From assembly GCA_009779405.1 (NCBI GenBank), contig WREI01000016.1, positions 1 through 37,461 of the forward strand: a stretch of 37,461 nt of DNA, in the 5' to 3' direction. Of the stretch, positions 8,041 to 16,040 are shown piece after piece. The notes under the pieces were generated by a model. It ran no database searches. It saw only the letters and a list, made by a program, of their open reading frames with translations, and had not been told where the DNA came from. How positions within the stretch are numbered: position 1 is the first letter of the stretch; every line of letters starts with the position of its first letter. The position numbers were made by a program, and so were the translations under genes. The stretch comes from Clostridiales bacterium (GTDB taxonomy: Bacteria; Bacillota; Clostridia; Christensenellales; CAG-138).

Positions 8041-8233
8041 ACTCAATAATAATCTTGTCAACACTGTTCTCAAAAATCATATTGATCAATTCATTGCGCG
8101 AACGTTCCGCTTCGCAGGCGATGGCGTCGATCTTCTCCAGCAGTTCCACCCGTATGCGGATGGAAATCACCCGCGTGCCGTCGTCGCCTTTCAGTTTTGA
8201 CTTCTTTGGAATTCGCATCGTATTGTTGTCCAT
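8039..8233 (-). CDS. Ribbon-helix-helix (CopG/Arc type) DNA-binding protein
   Basis: A 64-residue protein. A basic lead (MRIPKKSKLKG) is followed by the RHH pattern: beta strand TRVISIRIR, then helix VELLEKIDAIACEAE, turn RSRN and helix ELINMIFENSV. RHH proteins bind DNA as dimers and often repress their neighbours. The ATG at 8233 is chosen because GGAGGTG (8246-8240) lies 6 nt upstream; an ATG 36 bp earlier has no such site. It is divergent from the ANL enzyme gene across 127 bp that carry face-to-face promoters and palindromes. A repressor role for that gene is inferred. Confidence 0.85.
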   Translation of the reverse strand: MDNNTMRIPKKSKLKGDDGTRVISIRIRVELLEKIDAIACEAERSRNELINMIFENSVDKIIIE

Positions 8234-8262
8234 AAATACACCTCCGCTTTGGAAATAGTATC

Positions 8263-8292
8263 TTGACAATGGATTGTATTATATCCTACAAT
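8263..8292 (+). promoter_or_regulatory. Sigma-A promoter of the ANL enzyme gene, overlapping the RHH promoter
   Basis: TTGACA at 8263-8268, an 18-bp spacer, and TACAAT at 8287-8292. The inverted pair ATTGTA/TACAAT (8273-8278, 8287-8292) includes the -10. On the minus strand a perfect TATAAT (8283-8278) with a weak -35 TTATAA (8306-8301) can serve the RHH gene. A protein bound here would block both promoters. Confidence 0.7.
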
Positions 8293-8308
8293 AATGTATC
8301 TTATAAAT

Positions 8309-8328
8309 GTATTCTACGAATAGAATAC
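8309..8328. promoter_or_regulatory. Perfect 8-4-8 palindrome, candidate RHH operator
   Basis: GTATTCTA (8309-8316), CGAA, TAGAATAC (8321-8328). It sits just downstream of the predicted transcription start of the ANL gene and before its ribosome site at 8351. TGTAT half-sites also occur at 8275 and 8295. It could be an operator or a 5'UTR hairpin. Confidence 0.45.
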
Positions 8329-8360
8329 AAATAACAAACGAAAGCAGAGTGGAGAAGGAA

Positions 8361-10097
8361 ATGCAAGGAAAGCCATCGCAGGAAAAACTGTATTTGAAGT
8401 ACTATCCGAAGGAAGCGTTAAACGCAGTTCTGCCTAAAACCAAGATCGATGGATATTTCGAGGAAGTGAACGGCGAATACCCCGAAAGCACAGGATTGAT
8501 TTTCGCTGTTACGGGACAGAAAATCTCTATACGTCAAATACAGGAAGCATATCACGCGACCGCGAAAGCCTTGACGGGCATGGGTCTGCAACGGGGGGAC
8601 AATGTTGCTGTAAGCCTGTTTAACGTGCCTGAAATCGTCTACATTGTTTTGGCTTGCAGCAAGCTTGGTTTGTCGATCAATATGATCAATCCATTAGAAA
8701 AGCCGAAGGAGATTATAGAGCGAATCCATTCGACGAGCGCAAAACTGCTGTTCGTGCAAGATAAGATAGCGCCGTTATTCCGAAAAATATATAAGCATGC
8801 AGGCGTAAAACGCATGATCGTCGTGCCGATAACAGCAAGGTCTAAGTGTGTCGGCAACAGTACGGCATATCGAGCCGTAATCTCATGGAATGCCTTCATT
8901 GAAAAGGGGCGCACTGCGCCAACGGTACCCGATGCGCCCTACGATGAAAAAGCAGCTCTGATTTATACGCACTCAAGCGGCAGCACGGGACCCGGCAAAC
9001 CGATTGTATTGGGACACGATACCTTCGTGCAATTTGCGCATATGCACAATGGGGTAGGCTTTGAGATATCGCGAAGCGACAAGTGGCTGGCGGCTTTCCC
9101 GGCATTATTCGCAACCGGAGCAAGTTCATCTGTATTCACCCCGCTCTTGCTCGGTTTTCAAACCATTCTGGAACCAAGGTATGACTGCAAGGCCTTTTCG
9201 AGAAATTTAATCCGATACAGACCTAAGGTAGCGATTGCAACGAAACACTTTTGGAAATACATCCTGGATGATCCGCGCTTGGACGGCATGAATATGTCAT
9301 TTCTCAGGTACGCCGTATGCGGCGGCGAAAAGGTAAGAAGACACGAGATAAGACGCTTCGACAGGTTTTTGGTAGCGCATAACAATCGATTCGGCATGGG
9401 CAACGGATATGGCCAAAGCGAATTGGGCGGCAGTATATGCTGTTCCTGGTCTGTCAATGCACAGAATGGCGGAAACAATACCATAGGGATTCCCTATACA
9501 CACAATGAAATCATAATCAGGGATCTATCGACCGGAGAAGAAGCGGATTACAATCAGGTGGGTGCGGTCACCGCAAAAGCGGCAACGGAAATGATAGGGT
9601 ATCACAATATGCCGACGGAAACAGCAGATTATTTTAGGAACGGCGTCGCGAATCTCGGCGACCTGGGGCATGTGAACGAAAGGGGAGAGTATTTTATTGA
9701 CGGGAGAATTTCAGATTTCATACAAATTGCAGACAATATAAAGCTCAGACCATACGAAATGGAAGATGCAATAGAAGAAGCCATAGAGTGCGATCCCATT
9801 CTGGACGATGCAATCAAAGATTACTGCGTCTACGGCATTCCAAAGGGAGTTTATGCGCTTCCCGTTATTCAAATATGTATATCGAAAAAGTACAGGAAGC
9901 AGGCAAGGGCCATCATCGAAAAAATAAGCGGCGCATTGGCCAACAGGATGCCACCTGAGAAGCAAGCGCTTGCGTACAAAATCAGAACGAAAGGCTTTCC
10001 GTCTACCTTCGCAGGCAAAATAGATATCGCGGCGCTCAAACGCGAAACGAAGGGGTTTGTAAAATTCGCTGTCGATAGCAGCATGGATGGCCGTTAG
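8361..10097 (+). CDS. AMP-dependent synthetase/ligase (ANL superfamily), substrate unknown
   Basis: A 578-residue adenylate-forming enzyme; such enzymes activate a carboxylate with ATP and usually pass it to CoA or a carrier thiol. Core motifs are present: P-loop-like SSGSTGPGKPI, YGQSELGG (ATP-binding YGxTE region), LGDLGHVNERGEYFIDGR with the hinge region, IKLRPYEMEDAI, and the C-terminal catalytic lysine in STFAGKID. The enzyme is therefore probably active. The ATG at 8361 is preferred since GGAG (8351-8354) lies before it; an upstream in-frame ATG at 8307 would leave almost no leader. GC is clearly lower than in the importer operon or dcw cluster, suggesting transfer. No carrier protein or other pathway gene is next to it. 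Its end overlaps the stop of the convergent ATPase gene. Confidence 0.85.
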   Translation: MQGKPSQEKLYLKYYPKEALNAVLPKTKIDGYFEEVNGEYPESTGLIFAVTGQKISIRQIQEAYHATAKALTGMGLQRGDNVAVSLFNVPEIVYIVLACSKLGLSINMINPLEKPKEIIERIHSTSAKLLFVQDKIAPLFRKIYKHAGVKRMIVVPITARSKCVGNSTAYRAVISWNAFIEKGRTAPTVPDAPYDEKAALIYTHSSGSTGPGKPIVLGHDTFVQFAHMHNGVGFEISRSDKWLAAFPALFATGASSSVFTPLLLGFQTILEPRYDCKAFSRNLIRYRPKVAIATKHFWKYILDDPRLDGMNMSFLRYAVCGGEKVRRHEIRRFDRFLVAHNNRFGMGNGYGQSELGGSICCSWSVNAQNGGNNTIGIPYTHNEIIIRDLSTGEEADYNQVGAVTAKAATEMIGYHNMPTETADYFRNGVANLGDLGHVNERGEYFIDGRISDFIQIADNIKLRPYEMEDAIEEAIECDPILDDAIKDYCVYGIPKGVYALPVIQICISKKYRKQARAIIEKISGALANRMPPEKQALAYKIRTKGFPSTFAGKIDIAALKRETKGFVKFAVDSSMDGR

Positions 10098-11362
10098 TTT
10101 TTCAAACACCCAAGCGGCACGACCCAAACGCCGTTTTTCATTTTGAATGCGTATTCGGTACCCGTAAGAACCATCAAAAAGGACGGCTCATTCATTTTTT
10201 CCGTGTCTACGATCCGACGGAACTTGAGAAGATTCTCGGCGGCATCCTCAATTTCTCCCGCCCCCATTTTTACCTCGGCTGCACCCCAGCGGCCATCGGC
10301 AAGCTGAATAATGGCATCGATCTCCAAGCCGCTTTTATCACGGTAATGATAAACGCTTCCGTCTATACTCTCCGCATAAATTCTCAAATCCCTGATGCAG
10401 AGGGATTCGAAAAGGATTCCGAAGGTGTTGAAATCCGCAAGCAGACGTTTGGGTGTTGCTCTAAGTGAAGCGGTCGCGATGGACGGATCCGAAAAATGCC
10501 GTTTTGCTGTCGTCCTTATCGCGGTTTTGGAACGGAGTTTTGCGCTCCACGCCGGCAAATCCTCAATCACAAATATCTTTTTCAGCGCAGCGATATATTG
10601 GTCAACCGTAGCCTGTGATAACGCTTCGTCATTGGCGGTAAGGTCGTTCAGAATGGTGGAGATTCTCGCTTCGTTTGATATATTGCGGGATATAGAGCGC
10701 AGAAGCGCTTTGACCCTATCGGGATTCTTTTCAACGTTATCCGCTTTGGAAATGTCCTCGTTAGCTACGGCTTCTACATAGTCGGCGGCAACAGTCAATG
10801 CAATTTTTTCATCCGTTTCCCTGGCTACGATCGGCCAGCCACCGCGGTTTATGACAAATGCCAACTTTTCAATGCTTAGATTTGACTTGCCCTCCATATC
10901 GTCGTTCCCGTCAAACAAAGTCTCTAAGGAAATCTCCCCGGTTGAATCTCCGGTTTCATACAAAGACATTGTACGCATCCTCATGCGGGCAATGCGGCCC
11001 GTCCCCGTGTGCATATCATTTGTTCGTGTGGGAATGACCGAGCCGGTCAAAATAAACTGCCCCTTTTCGCGGCGCTTATCAACGGCGAACCTGACCGCAT
11101 TCCAAAGCTCGGGAGCAACTTGCCATTCATCCAAAAGTCGCGGCGTCGCACCCTCGAGTAACAGGGAAGGCTTGGTTTGCGCTGTAAGCTTATTCGCCTT
11201 TGCACTGTCGGGATCCTGCATATACAAAACACTGCCCGCTATTTCTTCGGCGGAACTCGTTTTTCCGCACCATTTGGGACCTTCTATTAAGACGGCACCC
11301 ATCGCGCGCAGCAGAAGCTCTAATTTCGCATCCGAGATACGTTTCAAATAGTTTACGTTCAT
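10094..11362 (-). CDS. AAA+ ATPase with DUF4143 C-terminal domain
   Basis: A 422-residue protein of the COG1373 type. The AAA domain has Walker A GPKWCGKTSSAEE near residue 30, the segment LLDEWQVAPELWNAVRFAVD, and the sensor strand GQFILTGS. A middle part (SQATVDQYIAALKKIFVIEDLPAW) has the look of a winged helix. The C-terminal DUF4143 part carries YHYRDKSGLEIDAIIQLADGRWGAAEVKMG, a restriction-fold-like D...E-V-K arrangement. The function of the family is not established. The ATG at 11362 is chosen over a GTG at 11371 because it follows GGGTGGTG closely. Its promoter carries four iterons. The stop overlaps the stop of the ANL gene (tail-to-tail). Confidence 0.85.
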   Translation of the reverse strand: MNVNYLKRISDAKLELLLRAMGAVLIEGPKWCGKTSSAEEIAGSVLYMQDPDSAKANKLTAQTKPSLLLEGATPRLLDEWQVAPELWNAVRFAVDKRREKGQFILTGSVIPTRTNDMHTGTGRIARMRMRTMSLYETGDSTGEISLETLFDGNDDMEGKSNLSIEKLAFVINRGGWPIVARETDEKIALTVAADYVEAVANEDISKADNVEKNPDRVKALLRSISRNISNEARISTILNDLTANDEALSQATVDQYIAALKKIFVIEDLPAWSAKLRSKTAIRTTAKRHFSDPSIATASLRATPKRLLADFNTFGILFESLCIRDLRIYAESIDGSVYHYRDKSGLEIDAIIQLADGRWGAAEVKMGAGEIEDAAENLLKFRRIVDTEKMNEPSFLMVLTGTEYAFKMKNGVWVVPLGCLKN

Positions 11363-11379
11363 TTTCACCACCCTACTTT

Positions 11380-11408
11380 AGTATGCTTAAAACTATGAAC
11401 TTTGTCAA
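11380..11408 (-). promoter_or_regulatory. Sigma-A promoter of the DUF4143 ATPase gene
   Basis: On the minus strand TTGACA (11408-11403), a 17-bp spacer and CATACT (11385-11380), 17 bp before the start codon. One copy of the 23-bp iteron lies in the spacer, so any iteron-binding protein would contact the promoter directly. Confidence 0.75.
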
Positions 11409-11473
11409 GAGTTTACTATGAACTTTGGCGTCTGTTCACTATGAACTTTGGCGCCCATTTGCTATGAACTTTG
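11393..11473. repeat. Four 23-bp-period iterons over the ATPase promoter
   Basis: The 12-mer CTATGAACTTTG occurs without mismatch at 11393-11404, 11416-11427, 11439-11450 and 11462-11473. Each start is exactly 23 bp after the last, about two helical turns, so all copies face the same side of the DNA. The 11-bp gaps are only partly similar. Copy 1 lies in the promoter spacer and copies 2-4 extend upstream to 2 bp from the hemZ stop. This looks like a multi-site operator. Confidence 0.9.
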
Positions 11474-11474
11474 G

Positions 11475-12890
11475 CTACAATAAAAACAACGCCCGCTTCC
11501 GTCTGTCCAGCTCCGCCAACTTCCCGCAATACGTCCCCACATCCTTGGGATTGGGTATCCTCTCCACCCGTACATCGCGCCCCGGAAACACGCGTTTACT
11601 CATCGCGCCCGCGCCGTGGGCCAGCACCGAGGAGGTCTCCTCCATCATATCCGCGTTATACAGGCAGGCGTGGCCGGGGAGGGCATAGCCCACGTTTTCT
11701 AACGAGCCGCGCATATATTTCTGGCGGTACATATAGTAGGGGAGAAGGCCGAGCCCGCGCGCGGCGGCGTCCGCCGCCTGCAGCATTTGCGTTGCCGTGT
11801 TTGCGTCGGGCAGGGGCGTAATTTCTAGTTGCTCTTTGAGACGGCTGCTGCGCTTAACGGCCAGCGTATGCACGGTCAGGCTCTCGGGATGCAAGGCGCG
11901 GATGGCGGCGAGGGTATATTCCATATCGGCAATCGTCTCCCCCGGCAGGCCCGCGATAATGTCCATATTGATATGCGTGAAGCCCGCGGCGCGCGCGTCG
12001 GACATCGCGCGGCGCGTATCCTCGGCGCTATGCGCGCGGCCTATACGGCGCAGGGTCGCGTCCACCATGGTCTGCGGGTTGACCGAGATGCGCGTAACGC
12101 CCGTATCGCACAAGACGCGCAGTTTCTCGGGCGTGATCGTATCCGGCCTGCCCGCTTCAACGGTGAATTCTCTTCCCCCTATATCATAGGCCTCGCGGAC
12201 AGCCGAAAGCAAAACCCGCAACTGTTCCGCCGTAAACACGGTGGGCGTGCCGCCGCCGATATAGAGTGCCCGCAGAATATAGCCGCCCTCCTTTACGATG
12301 GCCGCGCCCGCCGCAATATCCTGCAAAAGAAAGCGCAGATATGCGTTCAATTCCCCCGCCCGACGGCTCACCTCCGCGCCAAAACTGCAATATAGACAGC
12401 GCGAACGGCAATACGGTATACCGATATAAACATCCAAACTGTTCGGTGCCAGGCTATTCCAAAGCGGCCCCTGCACCGCGCAAATCTCCCGCGCCAGCGC
12501 TGTTTTCGCCGCCGACACATCAAAATCCTCCCGAAACATGCGCAAGGCTTCGGCCTCCCCATAATGCTCCCCCAACTGCCGCAACAAGGCCGTAGGCCGT
12601 ATCCCCGTCAAACTCCCCCAGGGCAATTCAGTGGGGCATACAGCTTGCAGTGCCGCATACAGGCAGCGCTTCAAAGCCCGCTTCTCCTGCCGCTTTTGTT
12701 CCCATGGATCATTTTCAATTTTCGGTATGGGTAAGGTAACAGAGGGATAACCATCAATCCACGCAACGGCAACATTCTCCGAAAGAACACATTGCGCGTT
12801 GCGCGTTGCACATTGAACATTGTCAAAAAGCCGCGCCACTTCCGCCAAATCATTGGTATACCGCGGCGCATTGGTTTCTATTTGAATCAT
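11475..12890 (-). CDS. hemZ: Radical SAM coproporphyrinogen oxidase-like protein HemZ
   Basis: A 471-residue protein of the HemN/HemZ group; HemZ members are annotated as oxygen-independent coproporphyrinogen dehydrogenases in haem synthesis, though related HemW proteins are haem chaperones, so the exact role is open. The N-terminal 150 residues are the HemZ-type lead domain (PWGSLTGIRPTALL). The iron-sulfur ligands are C161, C165 and C168 in IPYCRSRCLYCSFGAEV, followed by YIGGGTPTVF and the HINMDIIAGLPGET segment typical of the family. It starts inside the stop of the MBL gene (ATGA, 4-bp overlap). Residues about 24-35 (NVQCATRNAQCV) are encoded by a heptamer repeat, described separately. 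Confidence 0.88.
   Translation of the reverse strand: MIQIETNAPRYTNDLAEVARLFDNVQCATRNAQCVLSENVAVAWIDGYPSVTLPIPKIENDPWEQKRQEKRALKRCLYAALQAVCPTELPWGSLTGIRPTALLRQLGEHYGEAEALRMFREDFDVSAAKTALAREICAVQGPLWNSLAPNSLDVYIGIPYCRSRCLYCSFGAEVSRRAGELNAYLRFLLQDIAAGAAIVKEGGYILRALYIGGGTPTVFTAEQLRVLLSAVREAYDIGGREFTVEAGRPDTITPEKLRVLCDTGVTRISVNPQTMVDATLRRIGRAHSAEDTRRAMSDARAAGFTHINMDIIAGLPGETIADMEYTLAAIRALHPESLTVHTLAVKRSSRLKEQLEITPLPDANTATQMLQAADAAARGLGLLPYYMYRQKYMRGSLENVGYALPGHACLYNADMMEETSSVLAHGAGAMSKRVFPGRDVRVERIPNPKDVGTYCGKLAELDRRKRALFLL
12786..12824. repeat. Heptamer repeat lying in frame inside hemZ
   Basis: On the coding (minus) strand this reads as successive 7-mers TTCAATG, TGCAACG, CGCAACG, CGCAATG. The same style of heptamers forms the arms of the element at 33914-34029. 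Here only one arm is seen; no clear complementary arm was found within about 100 bp. Confidence 0.7.
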
Positions 12891-13525
12891 AAATAAGGAT
12901 TACAAGCCAACTCATGCCCCACGCTCGTCTCCGGCCCGTGTCCGGGATAGAGCCGCGTCTGCGGGGGCAGGGCCAGCACTTTTTGCAGGGAAGCCAGCAG
13001 CGTGGGTCCGTGGCCGCCGGGGAAGTGGGTCGCGCCGATATCCTCCAAAAACACGGTGTCGCCCGTGATGCAGATGGGGGCATAGGACGCGAGGAAGCAG
13101 ACGCTGCCGGACGTATGTCCGGGCGTATGCAGGACGCGCAAAGTCACCTCGCCGTTGCTGATAAGCATGCCGTCCGTCAGCAATATATCCGGCACCAGGG
13201 GCTTGATACTGCGCATCTGCATATAGGCCAGCGAGAGCCGATTGCTCTGCAAGGCCTTGGCCTCGCTCTCGTGGATAGCAACCTTGGCGCCCGTCTCCGC
13301 CGCCAAGTCGTGCACGCCCAGCACATGGTCAAAATGCCCGTGCGTGCAGAGTATATGCGAAACTTTCAGTTTCCGCTCGCTCAAAACGCGCAAAATCCCC
13401 TCCACCTCCCGCTCGCTTCCGGGATCCACAACAAAACAGGCATGCGCGCCTTCATCGGCATACACGATATAGGTATTGGAACAAAACGCGAATCCGTCGC
13501 GGCCGGGGATTGTTAGGATTTGCAT
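12887..13525 (-). CDS. MBL-fold metallohydrolase (glyoxalase II-like)
   Basis: A 212-residue metallo-beta-lactamase-fold enzyme. The metal site motif is CTHGHFDHVLG (H-x-H-x-D-H), followed by HTPGHTSGSVCF, CITGDTVF and the late histidine in YPGHGPETS. This is the layout of small glyoxalase II-like thioester hydrolases. The ATG at 13525 follows an AAAGG site; the open frame further upstream is only relA read in another frame. In many clostridia such a gene sits between relA and hemZ, often after dtd; dtd is absent here. The substrate is unknown. Confidence 0.88.
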   Translation of the reverse strand: MQILTIPGRDGFAFCSNTYIVYADEGAHACFVVDPGSEREVEGILRVLSERKLKVSHILCTHGHFDHVLGVHDLAAETGAKVAIHESEAKALQSNRLSLAYMQMRSIKPLVPDILLTDGMLISNGEVTLRVLHTPGHTSGSVCFLASYAPICITGDTVFLEDIGATHFPGGHGPTLLASLQKVLALPPQTRLYPGHGPETSVGHELACNPYL

Positions 13526-13545
13526 GATTGGCCTTTCATTCAATC

Positions 13546-13573
13546 GTAGGAGCGCGATATATCGCGCTCCTAC
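13546..13573. repeat. Perfect 28-bp palindrome at the relA 3' end
   Basis: GTAGGAGCGCGAT followed by its exact complement. The TAG on the minus strand at 13572-13570, which stops relA, belongs to the palindrome. It is of the same TAGGNGCG family as 4178, 25507 and 30927. It may act as a transcript hairpin between relA and the MBL gene. Confidence 0.8.
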
Positions 13574-15765
13574 ATTCTTGAAACCTCCACCACAATCTTC
13601 AACTTCCGCATATTCGTCATCAGCAGCTGGAGCTGTTCCGCGCCGGAGACGATAAAGCGCACCTTGCACTCGGCGTAGCCGTGAGGCGTGGCCTTGCAGC
13701 TGATATCCGCGAGGTTGATGTTCTGGCTGACGAAAAACTTGCTCAGCTCGAGGAGCGCACCCTGCTTGTCCGTCACGCGCACCAGCAGGCCCGCGGCAAA
13801 GGAGGCGCGGCTCTTTTGCTCCCACTCCACCTCGATAAAGCGGGCGGGCTCGGTCAGTTGCAGCGCCTTGACGTTCTTGCAGTCCGCGCGGTGCACGGAT
13901 AGCCCGCGCCCGCGGGAGATATAGCCGACGATCACGTCGCCGCGCATGGGGCTGCAACAAGCCGCAAAGCGCGTCGCCATGCCGGGGTCGCCGTGCACGA
14001 TGATGCCCTGCGGGTTGGCCTTCGGGCCGTCCGCGTCCGTACCCTGCCCCAAGGCCATCTCCTCAATGGCCCGCAGGCGGCGATCTTTGCGATCCATATC
14101 GATGAGCTTATGCACAATCTGCCCGGCGGTGATCCCGCCATAGCCGATCGCCGCGTACATATCCGCCGCGGAGCCGAAATTGTGCCGCTTGAAGATCTCT
14201 TCCTCATATTCCGAGGTCAGGAGCGTCGCGAGGTTCTGGCCCAAGTGCTTTGCGGTCTCGGCCAGTATCGCACGGCCCCGCTCCTCGTTCTCCTCGCGAT
14301 TGGCGCGCTTGAACCACTGGCGTATCTTGTTCTGTGCGCCCTTGGTCTTGACGATGTTGAGCCAGTCGCGGTTCGGCCCGACCTGCGCATTGTTCGTGAT
14401 GATCTCCACCACATCGTTGGTCTGCAGCACATAGGTCAGTTTGACGAGGTGTCCGTTCACCCGCGCCTGGTGGCAGTGGTGGCCGACATTCGTATGCACG
14501 CGGTAGGCAAAATCCAAGGGTGTGCTGCCAACGGGCAGGTCAAAGATCTCGCCGCGGGGGGAGAGGACAAATACATATTCGCCCAAAAAGTCCTGGATGA
14601 TATTGTCCACGAGCTCGGCGCTGTCCTCATCCTGCGCGTTCTCCTCCATCACTTGACGCAGCCAGCCCGTCTTCTCGTCGAGCAGGTTCATCTTGACGCG
14701 GCCCTCTTTATACATCCAGTGCGCCGCCACGCCGAACTCCGCCACGCGGTGCATATCCCGTGTCCGAATCTGCACCTCAAAGGGCGTGCCGCCCTCGTTG
14801 AGCATCGTGTTGTGCAGGGACTGATAGCCGTTGGGCTTGGGCATGGCGATATAATCTTTGAAACGCCCCGGCATCGGCTTCCAGATGCCGTGGATCTGCC
14901 CCAGTGCGGCATAGCAGTCGCCTACGCCCTCGACGACGATCCGCACGGCGATCAGATCGTAAATATCGGAGATATCGCAGTTCAGGCGGTGCATCTTGCG
15001 ATAGACGGAGAACAGGTGCTTGGGCCGCCCGGCCACATCGCAACTAACGCCGTTTTCGGACAGATTTTTGCGTATGGCCTCCATCGCGCTCTGCAAAAAC
15101 GTCTCCCGCTCCCGCTGGTGCGTCTCCACGAGCGCGCGTATGCGTTCATATTCCTCGGGATAGGCATGCGAAAAGGCCAGGTCTTCCAGCTCGCTCTTGA
15201 TGTTCCCCATGCCGAAGCGGTGCGCCAGCGGGGCATATACGTCGAGGGTTTCCCTGGCCTTACGGACGCGCTTTTCGGAGCTGCAATAGACGAGCGTGCG
15301 CATATTGTGCAGGCGGTCCGCCATCTTGATGATGACGACGCGCGCATCGGCGGCGATGCTGAGGAAGAGTTTGCGCAGATTCTCGCTCTGCGCCTGCTGC
15401 TTGGTGAAATAGGTCTGCTTCCCGCTCTTGGTCAGTTTGGTTACGCCGTCGACGAGGTGGGCGATGTCCTTGCCGAACTTCTGCGCGACCTGCTCAATCG
15501 TGATATCCTCCCCGTCCTCCACGGTATCGTGCAGCAGCCCCGCGATAACGGTCGTCTCATCCGCGCCCATTTCGAGCAGATAGCCCGCCACGGAGATGGG
15601 GTGGTATACAAAGGGCGTGCCGTCGTCCCGCTTCTGCCGCGCGTGCACATTCTCGCAAAAATCCAGCGCCGCGCGAAACAGTGCGAGGTCGTCCTCCCGC
15701 CCCACATGAAAATGTTCCCTGCATTGTTCCAGCAGTTCCCGCTGGGTCCAGTTGGTTTTATTCAT
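13570..15765 (-). CDS. relA: Bifunctional (p)ppGpp synthetase/hydrolase, Rel
   Basis: A 731-residue full-length Rel. The N-terminal HD hydrolase has H55 (VYHPIS), HD79-80 and ED83-84 (LLHDTVEDG). The synthetase (about 240-340) contains RFKD at 301-304, the charge pattern of bifunctional enzymes rather than the EXDD of synthetase-only RelA, and PNGYQSLHNT. Then come a TGS domain (about 396-457), the conserved ACCSPMRGDVIVGYISRGRG segment and a C-terminal ACT domain (about 655-731). It makes and breaks the stringent alarmone on stalled ribosomes. The start lies 12 bp after the DUF2442 stop, with AGGACGGGG as ribosome site. The stop is provided by a palindromic repeat. Confidence 0.97.
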   Translation of the reverse strand: MNKTNWTQRELLEQCREHFHVGREDDLALFRAALDFCENVHARQKRDDGTPFVYHPISVAGYLLEMGADETTVIAGLLHDTVEDGEDITIEQVAQKFGKDIAHLVDGVTKLTKSGKQTYFTKQQAQSENLRKLFLSIAADARVVIIKMADRLHNMRTLVYCSSEKRVRKARETLDVYAPLAHRFGMGNIKSELEDLAFSHAYPEEYERIRALVETHQRERETFLQSAMEAIRKNLSENGVSCDVAGRPKHLFSVYRKMHRLNCDISDIYDLIAVRIVVEGVGDCYAALGQIHGIWKPMPGRFKDYIAMPKPNGYQSLHNTMLNEGGTPFEVQIRTRDMHRVAEFGVAAHWMYKEGRVKMNLLDEKTGWLRQVMEENAQDEDSAELVDNIIQDFLGEYVFVLSPRGEIFDLPVGSTPLDFAYRVHTNVGHHCHQARVNGHLVKLTYVLQTNDVVEIITNNAQVGPNRDWLNIVKTKGAQNKIRQWFKRANREENEERGRAILAETAKHLGQNLATLLTSEYEEEIFKRHNFGSAADMYAAIGYGGITAGQIVHKLIDMDRKDRRLRAIEEMALGQGTDADGPKANPQGIIVHGDPGMATRFAACCSPMRGDVIVGYISRGRGLSVHRADCKNVKALQLTEPARFIEVEWEQKSRASFAAGLLVRVTDKQGALLELSKFFVSQNINLADISCKATPHGYAECKVRFIVSGAEQLQLLMTNMRKLKIVVEVSRM

Positions 15766-15777
15766 GCCCCGTCCTGC

Positions 15778-16026
15778 CTAACAGGCCGTCCCGTTTTCGT
15801 ATAATTCATTATACGACAAGTCCAACTCATCGCTCCACACCACGGCATAGCCGCCCACATCCACCTGCACGGATTGAAAAAATGCTTCCGCATTTTGAAA
15901 CGCGCGGAACGCAGGGTAAGCCGCAAACAATACAGAGACATCATAGCGCTTTGCTTCTCCGTTACAAAACCGCACATCCAAACGATAATTCGGCAAGGCC
16001 TGTGCTTCCGCTATTTTGTTGAACAT
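15778..16026 (-). CDS. DUF2442-family small protein
   Basis: An 82-residue protein matching the DUF2442 pattern: YRLDVRFCNGEAKRYDV strand pair, a middle helix segment, then DVGGYAVVWSDELDLSYNELYENG. DUF2442 genes often lie directly after DUF4160 genes, and the pair is sometimes suggested to be toxin-antitoxin-like, without proof. The broken DUF4160 remnant just upstream fits that pairing. GGAGG lies 7 nt before the ATG. It sits between apt and relA, a place usually without such a gene, so it was probably inserted there and may be co-transcribed with relA. Confidence 0.82.
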   Translation of the reverse strand: MFNKIAEAQALPNYRLDVRFCNGEAKRYDVSVLFAAYPAFRAFQNAEAFFQSVQVDVGGYAVVWSDELDLSYNELYENGTAC

Positions 16027-16040
16027 TTGTGCATCCTCCT

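Noticed and set aside
7217-8200. 327-codon frame overlapping the second permease
   Set aside because: Arg/His/Gly-rich composition of a shifted frame; the permease frame has all family motifs and a ribosome site.
8307-8360. Upstream start for the ANL enzyme
   Set aside because: It would begin only a few bases after the predicted transcription start, has no ribosome site and overlaps the palindrome.
11393-11473. CRISPR array
   Set aside because: The gaps are only 11 bp, the repeat is 12 bp and there are no cas genes; it is an iteron set on a promoter.
12887-13960. A longer MBL protein of 357 residues
   Set aside because: The extra N-terminal part is relA read in another frame; the ATG at 13525 has a ribosome site and gives the standard length.
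13993-15804. 603-codon plus-strand open frame
   Set aside because: It is antisense to relA, whose domains are fully recognisable; long antisense frames are common in GC-rich genes.
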